From Schlesneria paludicola DSM 18645 (lineage in GTDB: Bacteria > Planctomycetota > Planctomycetia > Planctomycetales > Planctomycetaceae), in contig CAMAYU010000004.1 in assembly GCA_945862235.1 (NCBI GenBank), positions 16,084 to 80,083 on the forward strand: 64,000 bases of DNA. The letters run 5' to 3'. The notes below the pieces were generated by a model. The model did not search any database, was not told the DNA's origin, and worked only from the letters and a program-made list of their open reading frames with translations. Both the position numbers and the translations under genes were made by a program. This document shows positions 1 to 9,429 of this stretch, in pieces (within the stretch, counting starts at the first letter, position 1; the number at the start of each line of letters is the position of its first letter).

Positions 1-121
1 AAACACGCGCAACCATCACGCCGCGAGACCGTAGCAAATAAAACTAGCCAATTCAAACCCCGATCCGACTTCCAAAGTTTCGGTCGGGATCGGCTGAGTT
101 TGACTGCAATCATTCACCAAC

Positions 122-153
122 AAAAAAAAAGGCAGAGCCTCGCTGGCTCTGCC
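122..153 (-). terminator. Rho-independent terminator of the rplU transcript
   Basis: A perfect 9-bp stem (GGCAGAGCC with GGCTCTGCC) around a 5-nt loop is followed, on the minus strand, by nine consecutive T (positions 130 to 122). It lies 46 bp past the rplU stop. It ends the transcript right after L21, so the usual partner rpmA is not cotranscribed here. Confidence 0.9.
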
Positions 154-198
154 ACTGAAATCTCATGCCCTCTCATCGCTTACCGAGTGAAGCGACGA

Positions 199-570
199 TC
201 AGCTACCAGAGGAGGAATCCGCACCCACTGCGGAACTCTCAACGACCGACAGATTCGGTACCGAGATTCCGGTGATCTTCACCCGGGTATACCTCTGGCG
301 GTGGCCATTGTGTCGACGAGAAGCGTTACGACGATAGTGCTTCTGGATCTCAAGTTTGATCCCCTTCATCACTGCCATCACAACTTCGCCCGTCACGGTC
401 GCGCCTTCGATGACTGGACGACCGAGGATGCTGGCACCGCCACCGTTGGCCAGCAGCACCTTGTCGAAAGTCACCGTCTGGCCATCTTGAACTTCTCGCA
501 AATCAACGGCCAGAACGTCTCCCTGACGAACCTTGTACTGACGGCTACCATCTTCAAAAACAGCAAACAT
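199..570 (-). CDS. rplU: 50S ribosomal protein L21
   Basis: Component of the large ribosomal subunit that binds 23S rRNA. The protein begins MFAVFEDGSRQYKV, the typical L21 start, and carries the family's GRPVIEGATVTGEVV core and a basic KHYRRNASRRHNGHRQRYTRVKI-type RNA-binding stretch. At about 123 residues it is somewhat longer than most L21 because of a Ser/Ala-rich tail. The frame is open 33 codons further upstream, but that extension is not L21-like, and an AAGGA motif sits 9 nt before the chosen ATG. RNase G/E lies immediately upstream, an arrangement also seen in other phyla. The usual downstream rpmA is absent, replaced by a terminator. Confidence 0.93.
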   Translation of the reverse strand: MFAVFEDGSRQYKVRQGDVLAVDLREVQDGQTVTFDKVLLANGGGASILGRPVIEGATVTGEVVMAVMKGIKLEIQKHYRRNASRRHNGHRQRYTRVKITGISVPNLSVVESSAVGADSSSGS

Positions 571-699
571 CTTCAGCAGTCCTTCGACAACGAACAGTGA
601 ACGCATCAGGTACCAATCCACAGACTGGCACAGAATCTTGAGACAAACACCGAACGGTAAGACCTTCACGGCCGCGAACGGGGCGGGGAGAGTACAGGA

Positions 700-2331
700 T
701 CAGCCTTTCGATTTCGAGTCCGGCTGGGCCAGAATCTTGACCTCGCTACCCGTTTCATTGGTGCAGTGAAACTGCAAATGCTCGGGACCAACCGCCGTTA
801 GGGCGTGAACATTGATGGTCACTTCATACACTTCTTCCAAGTTCGTGATGTCACGTCTTTTGCGGTTGTTGAGAAACGCGGCCACTCGCTCGTGAACATC
901 GACCGTGACACGCGACACCTCGTCGCGGTTGGCGTGAGTCATCAGCAAACGCATCACGTCGATCGCCATGCTCTCGGCCGTCTTGACCTGACCGGTCCCC
1001 GTGCAACACGGACAATCCTCATAGACGCTGCGACGCAACGATGGCCTAATCCGCTGTCGAGTCATTTCAATCAGACCGAACGGACTGATGTGCATGATCT
1101 TCGTCCGAGCACGATCCCGACGAACGGCATTGGCCAACGCTCGCTCAACCCCACGGCGATGCCGCTCATCCCGCATGTCGATGAAGTCGTTGACGATCAC
1201 ACCGCCTAGGTCACGCAAGCGAATCTGTCGGCTGATCTCTTCGGCCGCTCGCAGATTGACTTGGTAGGCATTCTCTTCAGCGTCATCGTCCATTCGGAAG
1301 TTGCCGCTGTTGACATCAATGGCGACCAGCGCTTCTGTCTGATCGATGACGATCGAACCGCCCCCTTTCATCGGGACGTGGCGGCACTGAATACGGCTGA
1401 TCTCACGCTCGATGTCGTACTGGTTGAAGATCGGTTCGCGACCATCGTACAGCTTGATGCAATCGACCTGCTTAGGAAGCACGATGCTCATGAACTCGCG
1501 GGCGCGTTCAAAAGCTCGCTGCTCGTCAATCCAAATGGTGTCGATCGCGGTGCTGTAAATATCCCGGATCGTCCTGATGATCATGTCGCTCTCTTCGTAG
1601 ATATCGACTGGAGCCGGGAACTTTTGAACCCGACTGACGATGACCTTCCAAAGACGCAACAGGTAATTCAAGTCCCGCTGCAAGTCGGCTTGAGACTGAT
1701 CGACTCCCGCCGTACGAATGATGAAACCGAGGCCCTCCGGTGGACTGAGGTCTCGCAAAATACGTTTGAGCCGCTTGCGAGCATCCTCGTCAGCGATCTT
1801 TCGACTGACACCTACGCGCTGCAGGCCCGGCATCAGAACGAGATACCGACCGGGAATGCTGATGTAGGTCGAAAGAGTCGGCCCCTTTGACCCGATCCCC
1901 CCCTTAATGACTTGAACGAGCACTTCGCTGCCACGCTGGAAAATCTCTTGAATCGGTGGCTTGTTGCGAACGCTTCGCTCATTGAAGCGGCCGCGAGCGG
2001 CCGAGCGGCCTCGCACTTCATCACCGTCACCCGAATCCAAGTCGTCGGCATCATCATCGGAGTCCCCTCCGTCACCCTTCTCAATGAGGTGACGGTAATA
2101 CTGGAACTCAACATCACTCACATGGAGAAAGCCATTCCGGCCCACACCGAAATCCACGAACGCAGCTTGAATGCTGGGTTCGATGTTGACGATGCGTCCC
2201 TTGTAGATGTTGCCGACGTAGTTTTCGAGACTGTTCCGTTCGACGTACAACTCCTCCAGAATCCCATCTTCAACGATGGCGATCCGGCTTTCCTCCGGCT
2301 GGAGGACATTGATCAACATTTCTTTTTTCAT
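700..2331 (-). CDS. rng: Ribonuclease G/E family endoribonuclease
   Basis: Single-strand endoribonuclease for rRNA and mRNA processing. An S1 RNA-binding domain (about residues 35-160) is interrupted by a very acidic, then basic insert at about 85-125 (runs of D/E followed by RGRSAARGRF). The catalytic region keeps the two metal-binding aspartates, D339 in AIDVNSG and D382 in NDFID, 43 residues apart as in E. coli RNase E. A Zn-link motif CPCC lies at 440-443. At 543 residues it has no long RNase E scaffold tail, so it is RNase G-like in size. AGGGG lies about 7 nt before the ATG. It is likely cotranscribed with rplU, 129 bp downstream. Confidence 0.93.
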   Translation of the reverse strand: MKKEMLINVLQPEESRIAIVEDGILEELYVERNSLENYVGNIYKGRIVNIEPSIQAAFVDFGVGRNGFLHVSDVEFQYYRHLIEKGDGGDSDDDADDLDSGDGDEVRGRSAARGRFNERSVRNKPPIQEIFQRGSEVLVQVIKGGIGSKGPTLSTYISIPGRYLVLMPGLQRVGVSRKIADEDARKRLKRILRDLSPPEGLGFIIRTAGVDQSQADLQRDLNYLLRLWKVIVSRVQKFPAPVDIYEESDMIIRTIRDIYSTAIDTIWIDEQRAFERAREFMSIVLPKQVDCIKLYDGREPIFNQYDIEREISRIQCRHVPMKGGGSIVIDQTEALVAIDVNSGNFRMDDDAEENAYQVNLRAAEEISRQIRLRDLGGVIVNDFIDMRDERHRRGVERALANAVRRDRARTKIMHISPFGLIEMTRQRIRPSLRRSVYEDCPCCTGTGQVKTAESMAIDVMRLLMTHANRDEVSRVTVDVHERVAAFLNNRKRRDITNLEEVYEVTINVHALTAVGPEHLQFHCTNETGSEVKILAQPDSKSKG

Positions 2332-3030
2332 AGTTCGCCCCTGTCATCAGGCGAGTGCATTCCATGTTGGCTGCCAGAGATGCGCAACGAACTTTGTCTG
2401 CGGGCGAACGAGTGCTATTGGAGCCGACGTTTCGCTGCGAACAATCGTCATTGACTTGGAATCGTCCCGACTTGTGATTGGAACCGAAACCGCGACAAGC
2501 ATTCTTTGAACAACCACCCCTGTGCCAAGCGACGCAACGCCAAGAGAGACTTTCTCCGCGTACCGCCCACTCATGAAATGTTGTCGCGATTGCTCCGAGG
2601 CAGCTCGAAAGAGATCGGCGGTCAACAGATTGAACCGAGCAGGCGAACAAATCGCGAGCGAGGTTCGAATAGTTCTGTGACAATTTCCGCTGATACCAGC
2701 AACCCAACTTATGATTGAAAGCGCGGCGCTTCGGCGACGAATCCGTCAGCTCAAACGCGACTTGACCTGCGCGACATAGCGTCGCTATTTGCGGTCGGCA
2801 GCTCTCGATCATCCAACACTCCCACCGAGATGCACACGAAAACAGCGCGGTGTTCGATCGGCGAACGCCCTTAGATCTGCTTCGTTGGCGGACGCAACTC
2901 ATACCGAGCCTGCGACGTCCGACGGCACCTAGCACACAATCACACACTCGACCCAGACCCAAATGAATGTTTCCGGACATCGACACTGCGACGGGCATCA
3001 GCCACGCCGCACAAACAACTTTCCTTCAAC
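2332..3030. other. Long gap upstream of RNase G/E
   Basis: About 700 bp lie between the ptsI stop and the RNase G/E start, both on the minus strand. Open frames exist on the minus strand (for example 2347-2625), but they lack homology and convincing starts. The stretch probably holds the rng promoter and a long 5' leader. Such leaders feed back on RNase E expression in other bacteria, but I see no clear hairpin set here. Confidence 0.4.
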
Positions 3031-4782
3031 TCAATCCAACTGCATCAGCTCGGGACAGAGACGCTTCAACTCGCCCCACAAATAATTCTCGACATCGCGC
3101 GCCACATCAAATTCCATGGCGCGCGCCGCGATCTTTTCCGCCCGTTCGATGGTCAGTTTTCGAATGACTTCCTTTAACTCCGGAATCGCGTGAGGCGTCA
3201 CGCTCACCTGCCGAATCCCCATCCCCACCAGCAGCGGAAGGAACATCGGACTCGTACTCATCTGCCCGCAGACAGACACGGGTATGCCATGCTTGCGAGC
3301 CGCCTCGACCACCATCCGGATCATGCGAAGAATTGAGGGATCGCCTTCGCGATACAGATAGGCGACCCCCTGATCCGCACGATCGACGGCGAGAGTGTAC
3401 TGAATCAGATCATTGGTCCCAAGCGAGAAAAAATCGACCTCCCGGGCGAACTCATCCGCCATGATTGCGGCCGACGGAACCTCGACCATCATCCCTACCG
3501 GCACGTCTCGCTTGAAAGGAACGCCCTGCTCTTCCAAATCTTCAATGACATCCCCCAACACCATCCGAGCTTGGCGGAACTCGAGTAGAGTCGTGATCAA
3601 CGGAAACATGATCCGGAGATCACCAAACTCGGCTGCCCGTAACGCTGCACGGAGTTGAGTCTTAAAGAGCTGGAGGTTTTGCAGGCTGAGCCGAATACTG
3701 CGAACACTTAACGCCGGATTGACGCCTTCAGGATATGCCGCTCGCAATGCTCCCGGCATCTTGTCCGACCCCAAATCGAGCGTCCGAATGATGACGGGGT
3801 GATCGGGAAATGCCTTCAGAACTTGGCAATACGCCTGAAAATGGTCTTCTTCCGTTGGCTCGCGATTCGACCCCAAGTACAAAAACTCAGTGCGGTACAA
3901 TCCAATCCCGGCAGCCCCCTTCTCTCGACAAGGCTCGGCCTCCGCCGGGAACTCGATGTTCCCCATGACCGTAATCGGAACGCCGTCCCCCGTTTCACAG
4001 GGCAGTTCACGCTGCGAATTAAGACGCCGTTCCTGGCTTTGGAATCGAGCCTCAAGCACTCGGTATTTGGCTAGGGTTTCGGGATCGGGATCGACGATCA
4101 CAACGCCGTGACTTCCATCAATGATGATGGTCTCGGCCCCCGATACATCACGCAAAAACTTGCCGACCCCAACCACCGCCGGAATCTCCAGCGCCCCCGC
4201 CAAGATTGCAGTGTGACTGGTGTGCCCGCCAACCTCCGTCGCGAATCCCAGCACAAACTTGCGATCAAGATTAGCGGTCTCGCTCGGCGTCAAGTTGTTC
4301 GCTAAGACCAACACCGGAGCGGTGAGATGCGCCAACTCTTCGCGTCGCTCACCCAACAACAGTCGAAGCAGCCGCTTCTCCAAATCGTAGATATCTACGG
4401 ATCTCTCGGAGAGATACTGTCCTCCTAAATCCTCCAACCGCTTGGCGTACTGCCGCAGCACTTGGCTCGCGGAGTACTCGGGTGAGTGATACTTCCGAAT
4501 CAAATCTTCAATCTGCTGAAGAAGCTGCGTGTCCCGAGCCATCATCAGATGCGCGGAAAAGATCGCGGCATACTGATCGCCAAGCCGCTCACGAGCCAAC
4601 CGCTCGTTATGCGAGATCTCTTCGCAAACGGACTCGAGTGCGACTCGGAACCTCGACAATTCCATGTCCACAGCGCTGGCGGAAATGACGCGCTGGGGAA
4701 TACGAAAGGTCTCCGTCCCGAGCAGCATGGCCGGACCAATCGCCACCCCCGGAGAAACGGCAATCCCACGTCGTATCTGCAT
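3031..4782 (-). CDS. ptsI: Phosphoenolpyruvate-protein phosphotransferase (PTS enzyme I)
   Basis: Transfers phosphate from PEP to HPr in the cytoplasm. The N-terminal HPr-binding/swivel domain contains the active-site histidine in [11 protein letters not shown]. The C-terminal PEP-binding TIM barrel has [10 protein letters not shown], the [16 protein letters not shown] motif and the catalytic-cysteine motif VCGQMSTSP. The chosen start [18 protein letters not shown] matches the usual EI N-terminus and gives 583 residues, normal for the family. The frame also runs back to a TTG at 4911 that overlaps the HPr stop, so a coupled 43-residue extension cannot be ruled out. It follows HPr and precedes RNase G/E. 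No sugar permease is nearby, suggesting a regulatory PTS. Confidence 0.93.
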   Translation of the reverse strand: MQIRRGIAVSPGVAIGPAMLLGTETFRIPQRVISASAVDMELSRFRVALESVCEEISHNERLARERLGDQYAAIFSAHLMMARDTQLLQQIEDLIRKYHSPEYSASQVLRQYAKRLEDLGGQYLSERSVDIYDLEKRLLRLLLGERREELAHLTAPVLVLANNLTPSETANLDRKFVLGFATEVGGHTSHTAILAGALEIPAVVGVGKFLRDVSGAETIIIDGSHGVVIVDPDPETLAKYRVLEARFQSQERRLNSQRELPCETGDGVPITVMGNIEFPAEAEPCREKGAAGIGLYRTEFLYLGSNREPTEEDHFQAYCQVLKAFPDHPVIIRTLDLGSDKMPGALRAAYPEGVNPALSVRSIRLSLQNLQLFKTQLRAALRAAEFGDLRIMFPLITTLLEFRQARMVLGDVIEDLEEQGVPFKRDVPVGMMVEVPSAAIMADEFAREVDFFSLGTNDLIQYTLAVDRADQGVAYLYREGDPSILRMIRMVVEAARKHGIPVSVCGQMSTSPMFLPLLVGMGIRQVSVTPHAIPELKEVIRKLTIERAEKIAARAMEFDVARDVENYLWGELKRLCPELMQLD

Positions 4783-4907
4783 GCAATTGCGTTCAAAGGC
4801 TGAAGGACAAGAACAAAAAAAGCGGGCCTCTACAAGCTGCCCTAATTCACTCAAAAACGCAGTGGGCGGATTTCCCACTCGCCCCGCGACGCTTCTTTTG
4901 GCGAAAA

Positions 4908-5210
4908 TCAAACCGCCCTAACGGGACTCTCGAGCGCCTCAAAGTCCGATTCAATCAACGCGACCAACTGCGAAACTGCCCCATCGGCATCTGTTCCCGA
5001 AGCCTCAACACTGAGTTGCACTCCAGCCTCAGCACCCAACGTCAGGAGGTCGAACAAACTCTTGGCATCGACTCGATTCACACCACGAACCACATGAATG
5101 TCACACGAGAAGGACAGGGCTTTCTTCGCAATCAACCCCAAGGGACGCATATGCAGCCCCCTGAGATTGCGAACCGTTGCTACCGCTCGATGAATTCCCA
5201 TGCCGGACAT
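4908..5210 (-). CDS. ptsH: HPr phosphocarrier protein
   Basis: Small cytoplasmic phosphocarrier between EI and EIIA proteins. The active-site histidine lies in [14 protein letters not shown]. The regulatory serine region is present as [14 protein letters not shown] (Ser46 equivalent), so control by an HPr kinase is possible, although no hprK is in the window. The ATG at 5210 gives about 100 residues. Another ATG at 5201 is equally good, and the frame remains open to 5279. No strong ribosome-binding site separates them. The stop lies 125 bp before the preferred ptsI start and overlaps a possible ptsI TTG start. Confidence 0.9.
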   Translation of the reverse strand: MSGMGIHRAVATVRNLRGLHMRPLGLIAKKALSFSCDIHVVRGVNRVDAKSLFDLLTLGAEAGVQLSVEASGTDADGAVSQLVALIESDFEALESPVRAV

Positions 5211-5455
5211 GATGACCCAGTATCTAGACTCCCCACACTTCCTCTCGCAAACGCGCACCGCCAAAGACCGCACGAACACGCCGAGCTACAACATTGAGGG
5301 GAGAACTCCTCAGAACTTCACTTGAGGCTAGCAGCCTATTGACAAATGTAGAGAGGCGGCTCGCCTGCTCGCATTTCTAGTTGGAAAACACAGGCGAGGC
5401 GTCCATCTATTTTCGCAAGGACGAGGCCATCCAAGCTACGTTTTCCATTAGGCGG

Positions 5456-5926
5456 TTAGATCTCGTTGTTGTCAGCTTCCTGCAGCAACTCCCAGATATC
5501 CTGAGCGGTCTTCGACTGCCGCAGAAATCTACAAAACTTGTCGTTTCTCAAGTGGCGGGAAATGTTCTCCAGCCCGCGCAAGTGATCGCCAGGACGATCC
5601 GGTGGCGAGACCAACAGAAACATCACGTACACGGGATCACCATCAAGACTGGCGAAATCAACCCCATTCTTGGAGACACCAATCGCAGCGATCAATGTGT
5701 CAACAGAAGGATGTTTGGTGTGCGGCACAGCCACACCTCGACCGATCCCCGTGGAACCAAGTTCTTCTCGCTTGAGGATCGCCGCCACGATCCCGTCTTC
5801 ATCAGCAGCTTTGATACTGCCTGAATCACGCAGCGAGGCCACCATTGACCGAATTGCGGATTCCTTGGACCCAACCGGAATGTCAGGATTCACAGCCGCC
5901 TGCACCACGAAGTCACACAACTTCAT
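5456..5926 (-). CDS. PTS EIIA type-2 (PtsN/fructose-type) domain protein
   Basis: Stand-alone phosphoacceptor EIIA domain of 156 residues. The phosphorylated histidine is in [14 protein letters not shown], and the fold signature [26 protein letters not shown] is typical of EIIA-Fru/PtsN. GAGAGG lies 6 nt before the ATG. It sits between hpf and HPr/EI on the same strand. The ptsN-hpf pairing is common in Gram-negative bacteria, where EIIA-Ntr acts as a regulator rather than a sugar transporter. With no EIIB/EIIC nearby, that is the likelier role here. Confidence 0.9.
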   Translation of the reverse strand: MKLCDFVVQAAVNPDIPVGSKESAIRSMVASLRDSGSIKAADEDGIVAAILKREELGSTGIGRGVAVPHTKHPSVDTLIAAIGVSKNGVDFASLDGDPVYVMFLLVSPPDRPGDHLRGLENISRHLRNDKFCRFLRQSKTAQDIWELLQEADNNEI

Positions 5927-6144
5927 CGAGAACCTCTCTTTGTTCGCACCGACTCACCCGAGGAACACATTCCCGTACTCCGGTCATCCCCGAAAAATGA
6001 AATCGTCCACCGCCCTCATGAAAAACCAATTCAGCCGAATCTAAATATCGGCTGACAACATGTATCACACTGACCGCTCCCCGAAGTAACAAACTTCAAG
6101 TGGGAACAAAGCCCTTGGCAGCAACATCTCACACGCCAAGAACA

Positions 6145-6471
6145 TCACTCTGCTACCGGAATCTCGCTCAGGCTCGGGCCGCGATGATCCTGGATCTTCT
6201 CTTTGTACTTCCGAACCTGTTGCTCCATCTTGTGCAGCGCCAAGTCAAACGCGACCGTCGCCTCATCAGCGGTCTCCGCCGCGACCAAGTCATGGCGATG
6301 CTCGGTGTTTACGAGGATTTCAACCGTCGATTTCCCGTTGGAAAAATCGACCGTGATCCCAATCGAAGTGACTCGCCCGAAATAGGTCAGAAGTTTTTCA
6401 ACCTTCTGAGACATGTAATCGTGAGTACTTTGACTGATGCTTCCGTGTCGGCTGGTGATGGAAACTTGCAC
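6145..6471 (-). CDS. hpf: Ribosome hibernation promoting factor (HPF/YfiA family)
   Basis: Binds the 30S decoding region and stabilises idle ribosomes. The protein (VQVSITSRHGSISQSTHDYM, then ITVDFSNGKSTVEILVN) has the beta-alpha-beta-beta-beta-alpha pattern of HPF and ends in a charged helix. A GTG start at 6471, with AGGAG 9 nt upstream, gives 108 residues, the short-HPF class without the dimerisation domain of long HPF. The longer frame reading back to 6600 looks non-coding. It lies 218 bp upstream of the EIIA gene on the same strand. Confidence 0.88.
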   Translation of the reverse strand: MQVSITSRHGSISQSTHDYMSQKVEKLLTYFGRVTSIGITVDFSNGKSTVEILVNTEHRHDLVAAETADEATVAFDLALHKMEQQVRKYKEKIQDHRGPSLSEIPVAE

Positions 6472-6811
6472 CGAAGATGACTCCTCTCGAGCACAGCGTG
6501 CCCGAACAACGACTGGTTTCACGCCAAACAGCCTGAGAGATGCGGGCAGACATCCTCTGCCAAGCAGACCGCCCGTCTCGGCCCAACTCACTGAATGCAA
6601 TCATGCTGAGGACCACCCCCAACCTGTTGCCTGCGAACTTCCGCGCCCAGAGTCTATCAAGCCACATCGGCGATGAAAACGTACGCACGACGGACAGCGA
6701 AGTACTTTGAGGAAGTTCGGAACCGAATCACTCGTGACCCGGTCTCGGCTCAAACGGCGGCAAGAACCACTCCGGGGATCTCAACCTGAAAGCCCGCCCC
6801 CTTTCAGGGAC

Positions 6812-7228
6812 TTACTCACGAAAGTCAATTTCAGCACACGATCGAGAAACGGGCGCATCAACCCCGAGTCGTTCGCCGGACATCGGTAACGCAATCGTCG
6901 GTAGCGATGGAGACTTTCGGTCCCACACCTCACTCAGCCGAGAAAGCGATGCAACACCCTTTACTAAACCCAGAGGCTCGACCCGCACATCCGATTGTCC
7001 GTCCGCGCGAATCGAATGAATCGGAGGCCCCGCCGATTTTCGCGACCGCTCTTTCAGCTCCAAGCCGAAGAACGGGATGCGTGAGTTGCTATCGACGGAA
7101 ACACTCTTGCCATCCACCGCACAGCCTACGGCACCACAACTCGCGAACCCAACACAGGCGGCAATGGCAAACAGCGCCCGGCAACTTGAGACGCGGTTCA
7201 TCGCTGGAGTCTTGAATTTCACAGGCAT
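6812..7228 (-). CDS. Small putative lipoprotein, function unknown
   Basis: About 138 residues. The N-terminus has a basic start, a hydrophobic stretch (CRALFAIAACVGFASCG) and cysteines at lipobox-like positions, so export and lipidation are likely. Downstream is a short motif, NSRIPFFGLELKERSRK, followed by low-complexity polar sequence. An AAGGA just before the ATG supports the start at 7228. An ATG at 7201 is the alternative. I recognise no domain. It follows the oxidase-assembly genes on the same strand with a 194-bp gap, so it may belong to that transcript. Confidence 0.5.
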   Translation of the reverse strand: MPVKFKTPAMNRVSSCRALFAIAACVGFASCGAVGCAVDGKSVSVDSNSRIPFFGLELKERSRKSAGPPIHSIRADGQSDVRVEPLGLVKGVASLSRLSEVWDRKSPSLPTIALPMSGERLGVDAPVSRSCAEIDFRE

Positions 7229-7422
7229 CCATCCTTGGATACGACCACACTTCAAATCACAACCGCTCGCAAGCAAGCCACGTGTATTTGCGTTCGAGGT
7301 ACCGAACGAGGCGCGCAACCCAACGCTGGACGAGCAGTCGAACCGAGGCGGGTGATATCAAGATCGCCAACCCACGAAAAGAGGGATTGGCAGGCGGGAG
7401 CCAGCAAACCAAGCCCCGACGA

Positions 7423-7752
7423 TCACTGTATTGCTGAGTGAGTTGCCACCGACTTCGCCAGACCAACACCATCGCGAGCCGCCTCAGTCGCCCCGTTCTC
7501 GAAGATGTGCTGGTAACCCGCCGCTTCCAGTGCGAGTCGCTCTTGTCGCGTCAGCCAAACCAGCAGAGTGGCCACACCGCCAAACATCGAGCCGATCATT
7601 CCCAGCATGAAGAGGATGCTGAACATGTACGCCTTGGGTTGAGGATCGTCCGTCTCCAAAGCCATCTTGCACATCGGGCAAGCGGCCGCATCAGACGCGC
7701 ACGCCAGCAAGACCAGCGACGCCAAGACGAATCCGCGAACGAGTCCACGCAT
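7423..7752 (-). CDS. Small membrane protein with CPMCK motif
   Basis: A 109-residue protein with a cleavable signal peptide (MRGLVRGFVLASLVLLACASDAAA) directly followed by CPMCK, then one transmembrane segment (SILFMLGMIGSMFGGVATLLVWL) and a polar cytoplasmic tail. A CxxC at the mature N-terminus suggests metal or thiol chemistry on the periplasmic side. It lies 12 bp after the DUF420 gene and downstream of SCO1, so a role in copper handling or oxidase assembly is reasonable but inferred. I know no named family. Confidence 0.7.
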   Translation of the reverse strand: MRGLVRGFVLASLVLLACASDAAACPMCKMALETDDPQPKAYMFSILFMLGMIGSMFGGVATLLVWLTRQERLALEAAGYQHIFENGATEAARDGVGLAKSVATHSAIQ

Positions 7753-7764
7753 AGTAAAAAACCT

Positions 7765-8223
7765 TCAAACAACCGCCGCAATCGGCCAGTGGTAGAGCAG
7801 GAAGTAGATGATAACGCCGGTCACCGACACGTAAACCCAGATCGGAAAGGTGACACGAGCCAGCCTCCGATGACCTTCCCAATTCTGTCGCCATGCCCGC
7901 CAGATCGTCATCGACGCCAGCACCGGCACCGCTGCGGCCAGCACAACGTGAGTAATCAAAATCACAAAGTAGATCGGCCGAATCACCCCGACCCCGCCAA
8001 ACTTCTTCCCACTCTCACCGGTGTAGTGATGCAGCGCGAAGTGGTACGTGAGGTAACAGACCAGAAACACGATCGACGTTCCAAACGCCGATAGCATCAC
8101 CCGCTTGTGAGCCTCCCGCCGCCCCCGCTTGATCAGCACAAACCCGGTCAACAATAACAACGTCGCCAACCCATTCAGGCCCGCGTTCACCGTCGGCAGT
8201 ACCGCAACCCAATCCGGAATCAT
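7765..8223 (-). CDS. DUF420 family membrane protein
   Basis: About 152 residues with four to five transmembrane helices. The N-terminal pattern LPTVNAGLNGLATLLLLTGF and the conserved histidines in YLTYHFALHHYTG and ITHVVLAA are typical of DUF420 (YozB/CtaM-like), a family usually found beside heme-copper oxidase genes and linked to oxidase assembly. The ATG at 8223 starts where the family normally starts. A TTG at 8253 with GAGGA close by is an alternative. It is flanked by SCO1 and the CPMCK protein on the same strand. Confidence 0.85.
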   Translation of the reverse strand: MIPDWVAVLPTVNAGLNGLATLLLLTGFVLIKRGRREAHKRVMLSAFGTSIVFLVCYLTYHFALHHYTGESGKKFGGVGVIRPIYFVILITHVVLAAAVPVLASMTIWRAWRQNWEGHRRLARVTFPIWVYVSVTGVIIYFLLYHWPIAAVV

Positions 8224-8280
8224 CGCGTGCTCATCCCGCTTTCTATGCTCCAAGTTCCTCGTTTAGCCGGGTGGGCAATG

Positions 8281-8331
8281 CCCCGCGCGTCGAGCGACGT
8301 GGAAAGCCGTTTCCCCATTCGACGCGCGGGG
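8281..8331. repeat. Palindromic element (GC-rich, 13-bp arms)
   Basis: Perfect 13-bp arms CCCCGCGCGTCGA (8281-8293) and TCGACGCGCGGGG (8319-8331) in the gap between SCO1 and DUF420. The same arm sequence recurs at 12438-12526 and, in part, near 55010-55031, so this is a dispersed family rather than a local terminator. No T-run follows. Confidence 0.75.
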
Positions 8332-8354
8332 CGCTGCTCAGCTGGTTAAACAAA

Positions 8355-9212
8355 TCAATCCTTCGGGCTGGCTGCCTCAACCCCTACAGCCTCGCCGCTC
8401 TCCTTCACTTCGTCCGCCCCACCCTTCGCCAGCTTCTGAATCTCCCGCCGCAAGCTCGACATCGCCTCGCCCTTTGTCGCGTCGAACTTCCCGCGCACCA
8501 CGCCCGCCGCATCGACCAGCATGATGTTGTTCGAGTGAATGAACTCGTATCCCGGTTGACGATCTTTCCCAACCGTCTCTTGCACCGGCATCTTGAAGCT
8601 GCCGTGAATCAACTTGTAGGTCGCAATCTTGTCTCCGCCGAGAAACATCCACTTCGAGAAATCCGCCCCGCGAGACTCTCCATACCCCTTCAAGACTTCG
8701 GGAGTATCCCGCTCAGGATCAACCGTCAGTGTGACGAGTCGAAAATCGCAATCCTTCAGCCGGTCTTGCAGCTCGCGCATCGAACCGGTGACCATCGGAC
8801 ACGTCGCGGCACAGTGCGTGAAGACGAAGCAAACGATCCACGGCTTCCCCAGCAGATCAGCCTTCTTGACCGCCTTGCCCTCCGTGTCGATGAACTCGAA
8901 GTCTGCAACCCCCTCTTTGTCCCAAGGCGATTCCGCCATTGCCTTCGCTGTCGCCGCATCGACGACCTCCAACCCACCATCCTTGTTCGTCTTGATGACG
9001 AGACTCTTCTGACGCGCCGTCTCATCAGGAACAGGATCGTTCTTTCCGACTTCACCCACTCGCGCAGCGTCCGCCCCACGATTCCGCGAACCTGCCTGCA
9101 TCCACACCAACCCCGCGATCACTCCCAGCCACAGCACGCATCCCACGAAAAACCTCGGTGATCGAAAGAACGACCCCTCTCGCCCCTCTTCGTCCCGTGA
9201 TGTTGTCGCCAT
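8355..9212 (-). CDS. SCO1/SenC-type copper chaperone
   Basis: Membrane-anchored thioredoxin-fold protein that delivers copper to the CuA site of oxidase subunit II. One N-terminal anchor (FFVGCVLWLGVIAGLVWM) precedes a periplasmic domain with the copper-binding pair CAATC and the distal histidine in EFIHSNNIMLVD, all SCO hallmarks. A start at 9212 (MATTSRDEEG) has GAGGGG about 7 nt upstream. The frame continues to a GTG at 9299, which has no ribosome-binding site. Ala/Glu-rich tail. Divided from the ABC genes by a 21-bp tandem repeat block. Confidence 0.9.
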   Translation of the reverse strand: MATTSRDEEGREGSFFRSPRFFVGCVLWLGVIAGLVWMQAGSRNRGADAARVGEVGKNDPVPDETARQKSLVIKTNKDGGLEVVDAATAKAMAESPWDKEGVADFEFIDTEGKAVKKADLLGKPWIVCFVFTHCAATCPMVTGSMRELQDRLKDCDFRLVTLTVDPERDTPEVLKGYGESRGADFSKWMFLGGDKIATYKLIHGSFKMPVQETVGKDRQPGYEFIHSNNIMLVDAAGVVRGKFDATKGEAMSSLRREIQKLAKGGADEVKESGEAVGVEAASPKD

Positions 9213-9429
9213 CGCCCGCCCCTCGCTTCCCAACGTCCATTCCACTTCCAAACCAGCCGGTTTCTCTGCCATGTCCCCGGAGGAAGTCGGCATAACCACG
9301 ACTTCTCAACCCACGCTCGAGACTTTCCAGAAAAACAGAACACGTCTTCGCCGAAACGGACAAACAAATTGCATCAACAGCGACATTCACACGTGAATTT
9401 GACACACAAGTCGCCGCATTACCCGCTAA

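Noticed and set aside
1..120. Imperfect hairpin CCGATCCGAC / GTCGGGATCGG near the window start
   Set aside because: No T-run and a bulged stem. The neighbouring perfect terminator at 122-153 already explains transcript end.
2347..2625. 92-codon frame just upstream of RNase G/E
   Set aside because: Only a TTG start without a ribosome-binding site and no recognisable motif. More likely leader sequence.
2270..2998. Long open frame (242 codons) upstream of and overlapping RNase G/E
   Set aside because: It overlaps the RNase start in another frame, has Cys/Arg/Ser-rich unnatural composition, and no matching domain or ribosome-binding site.
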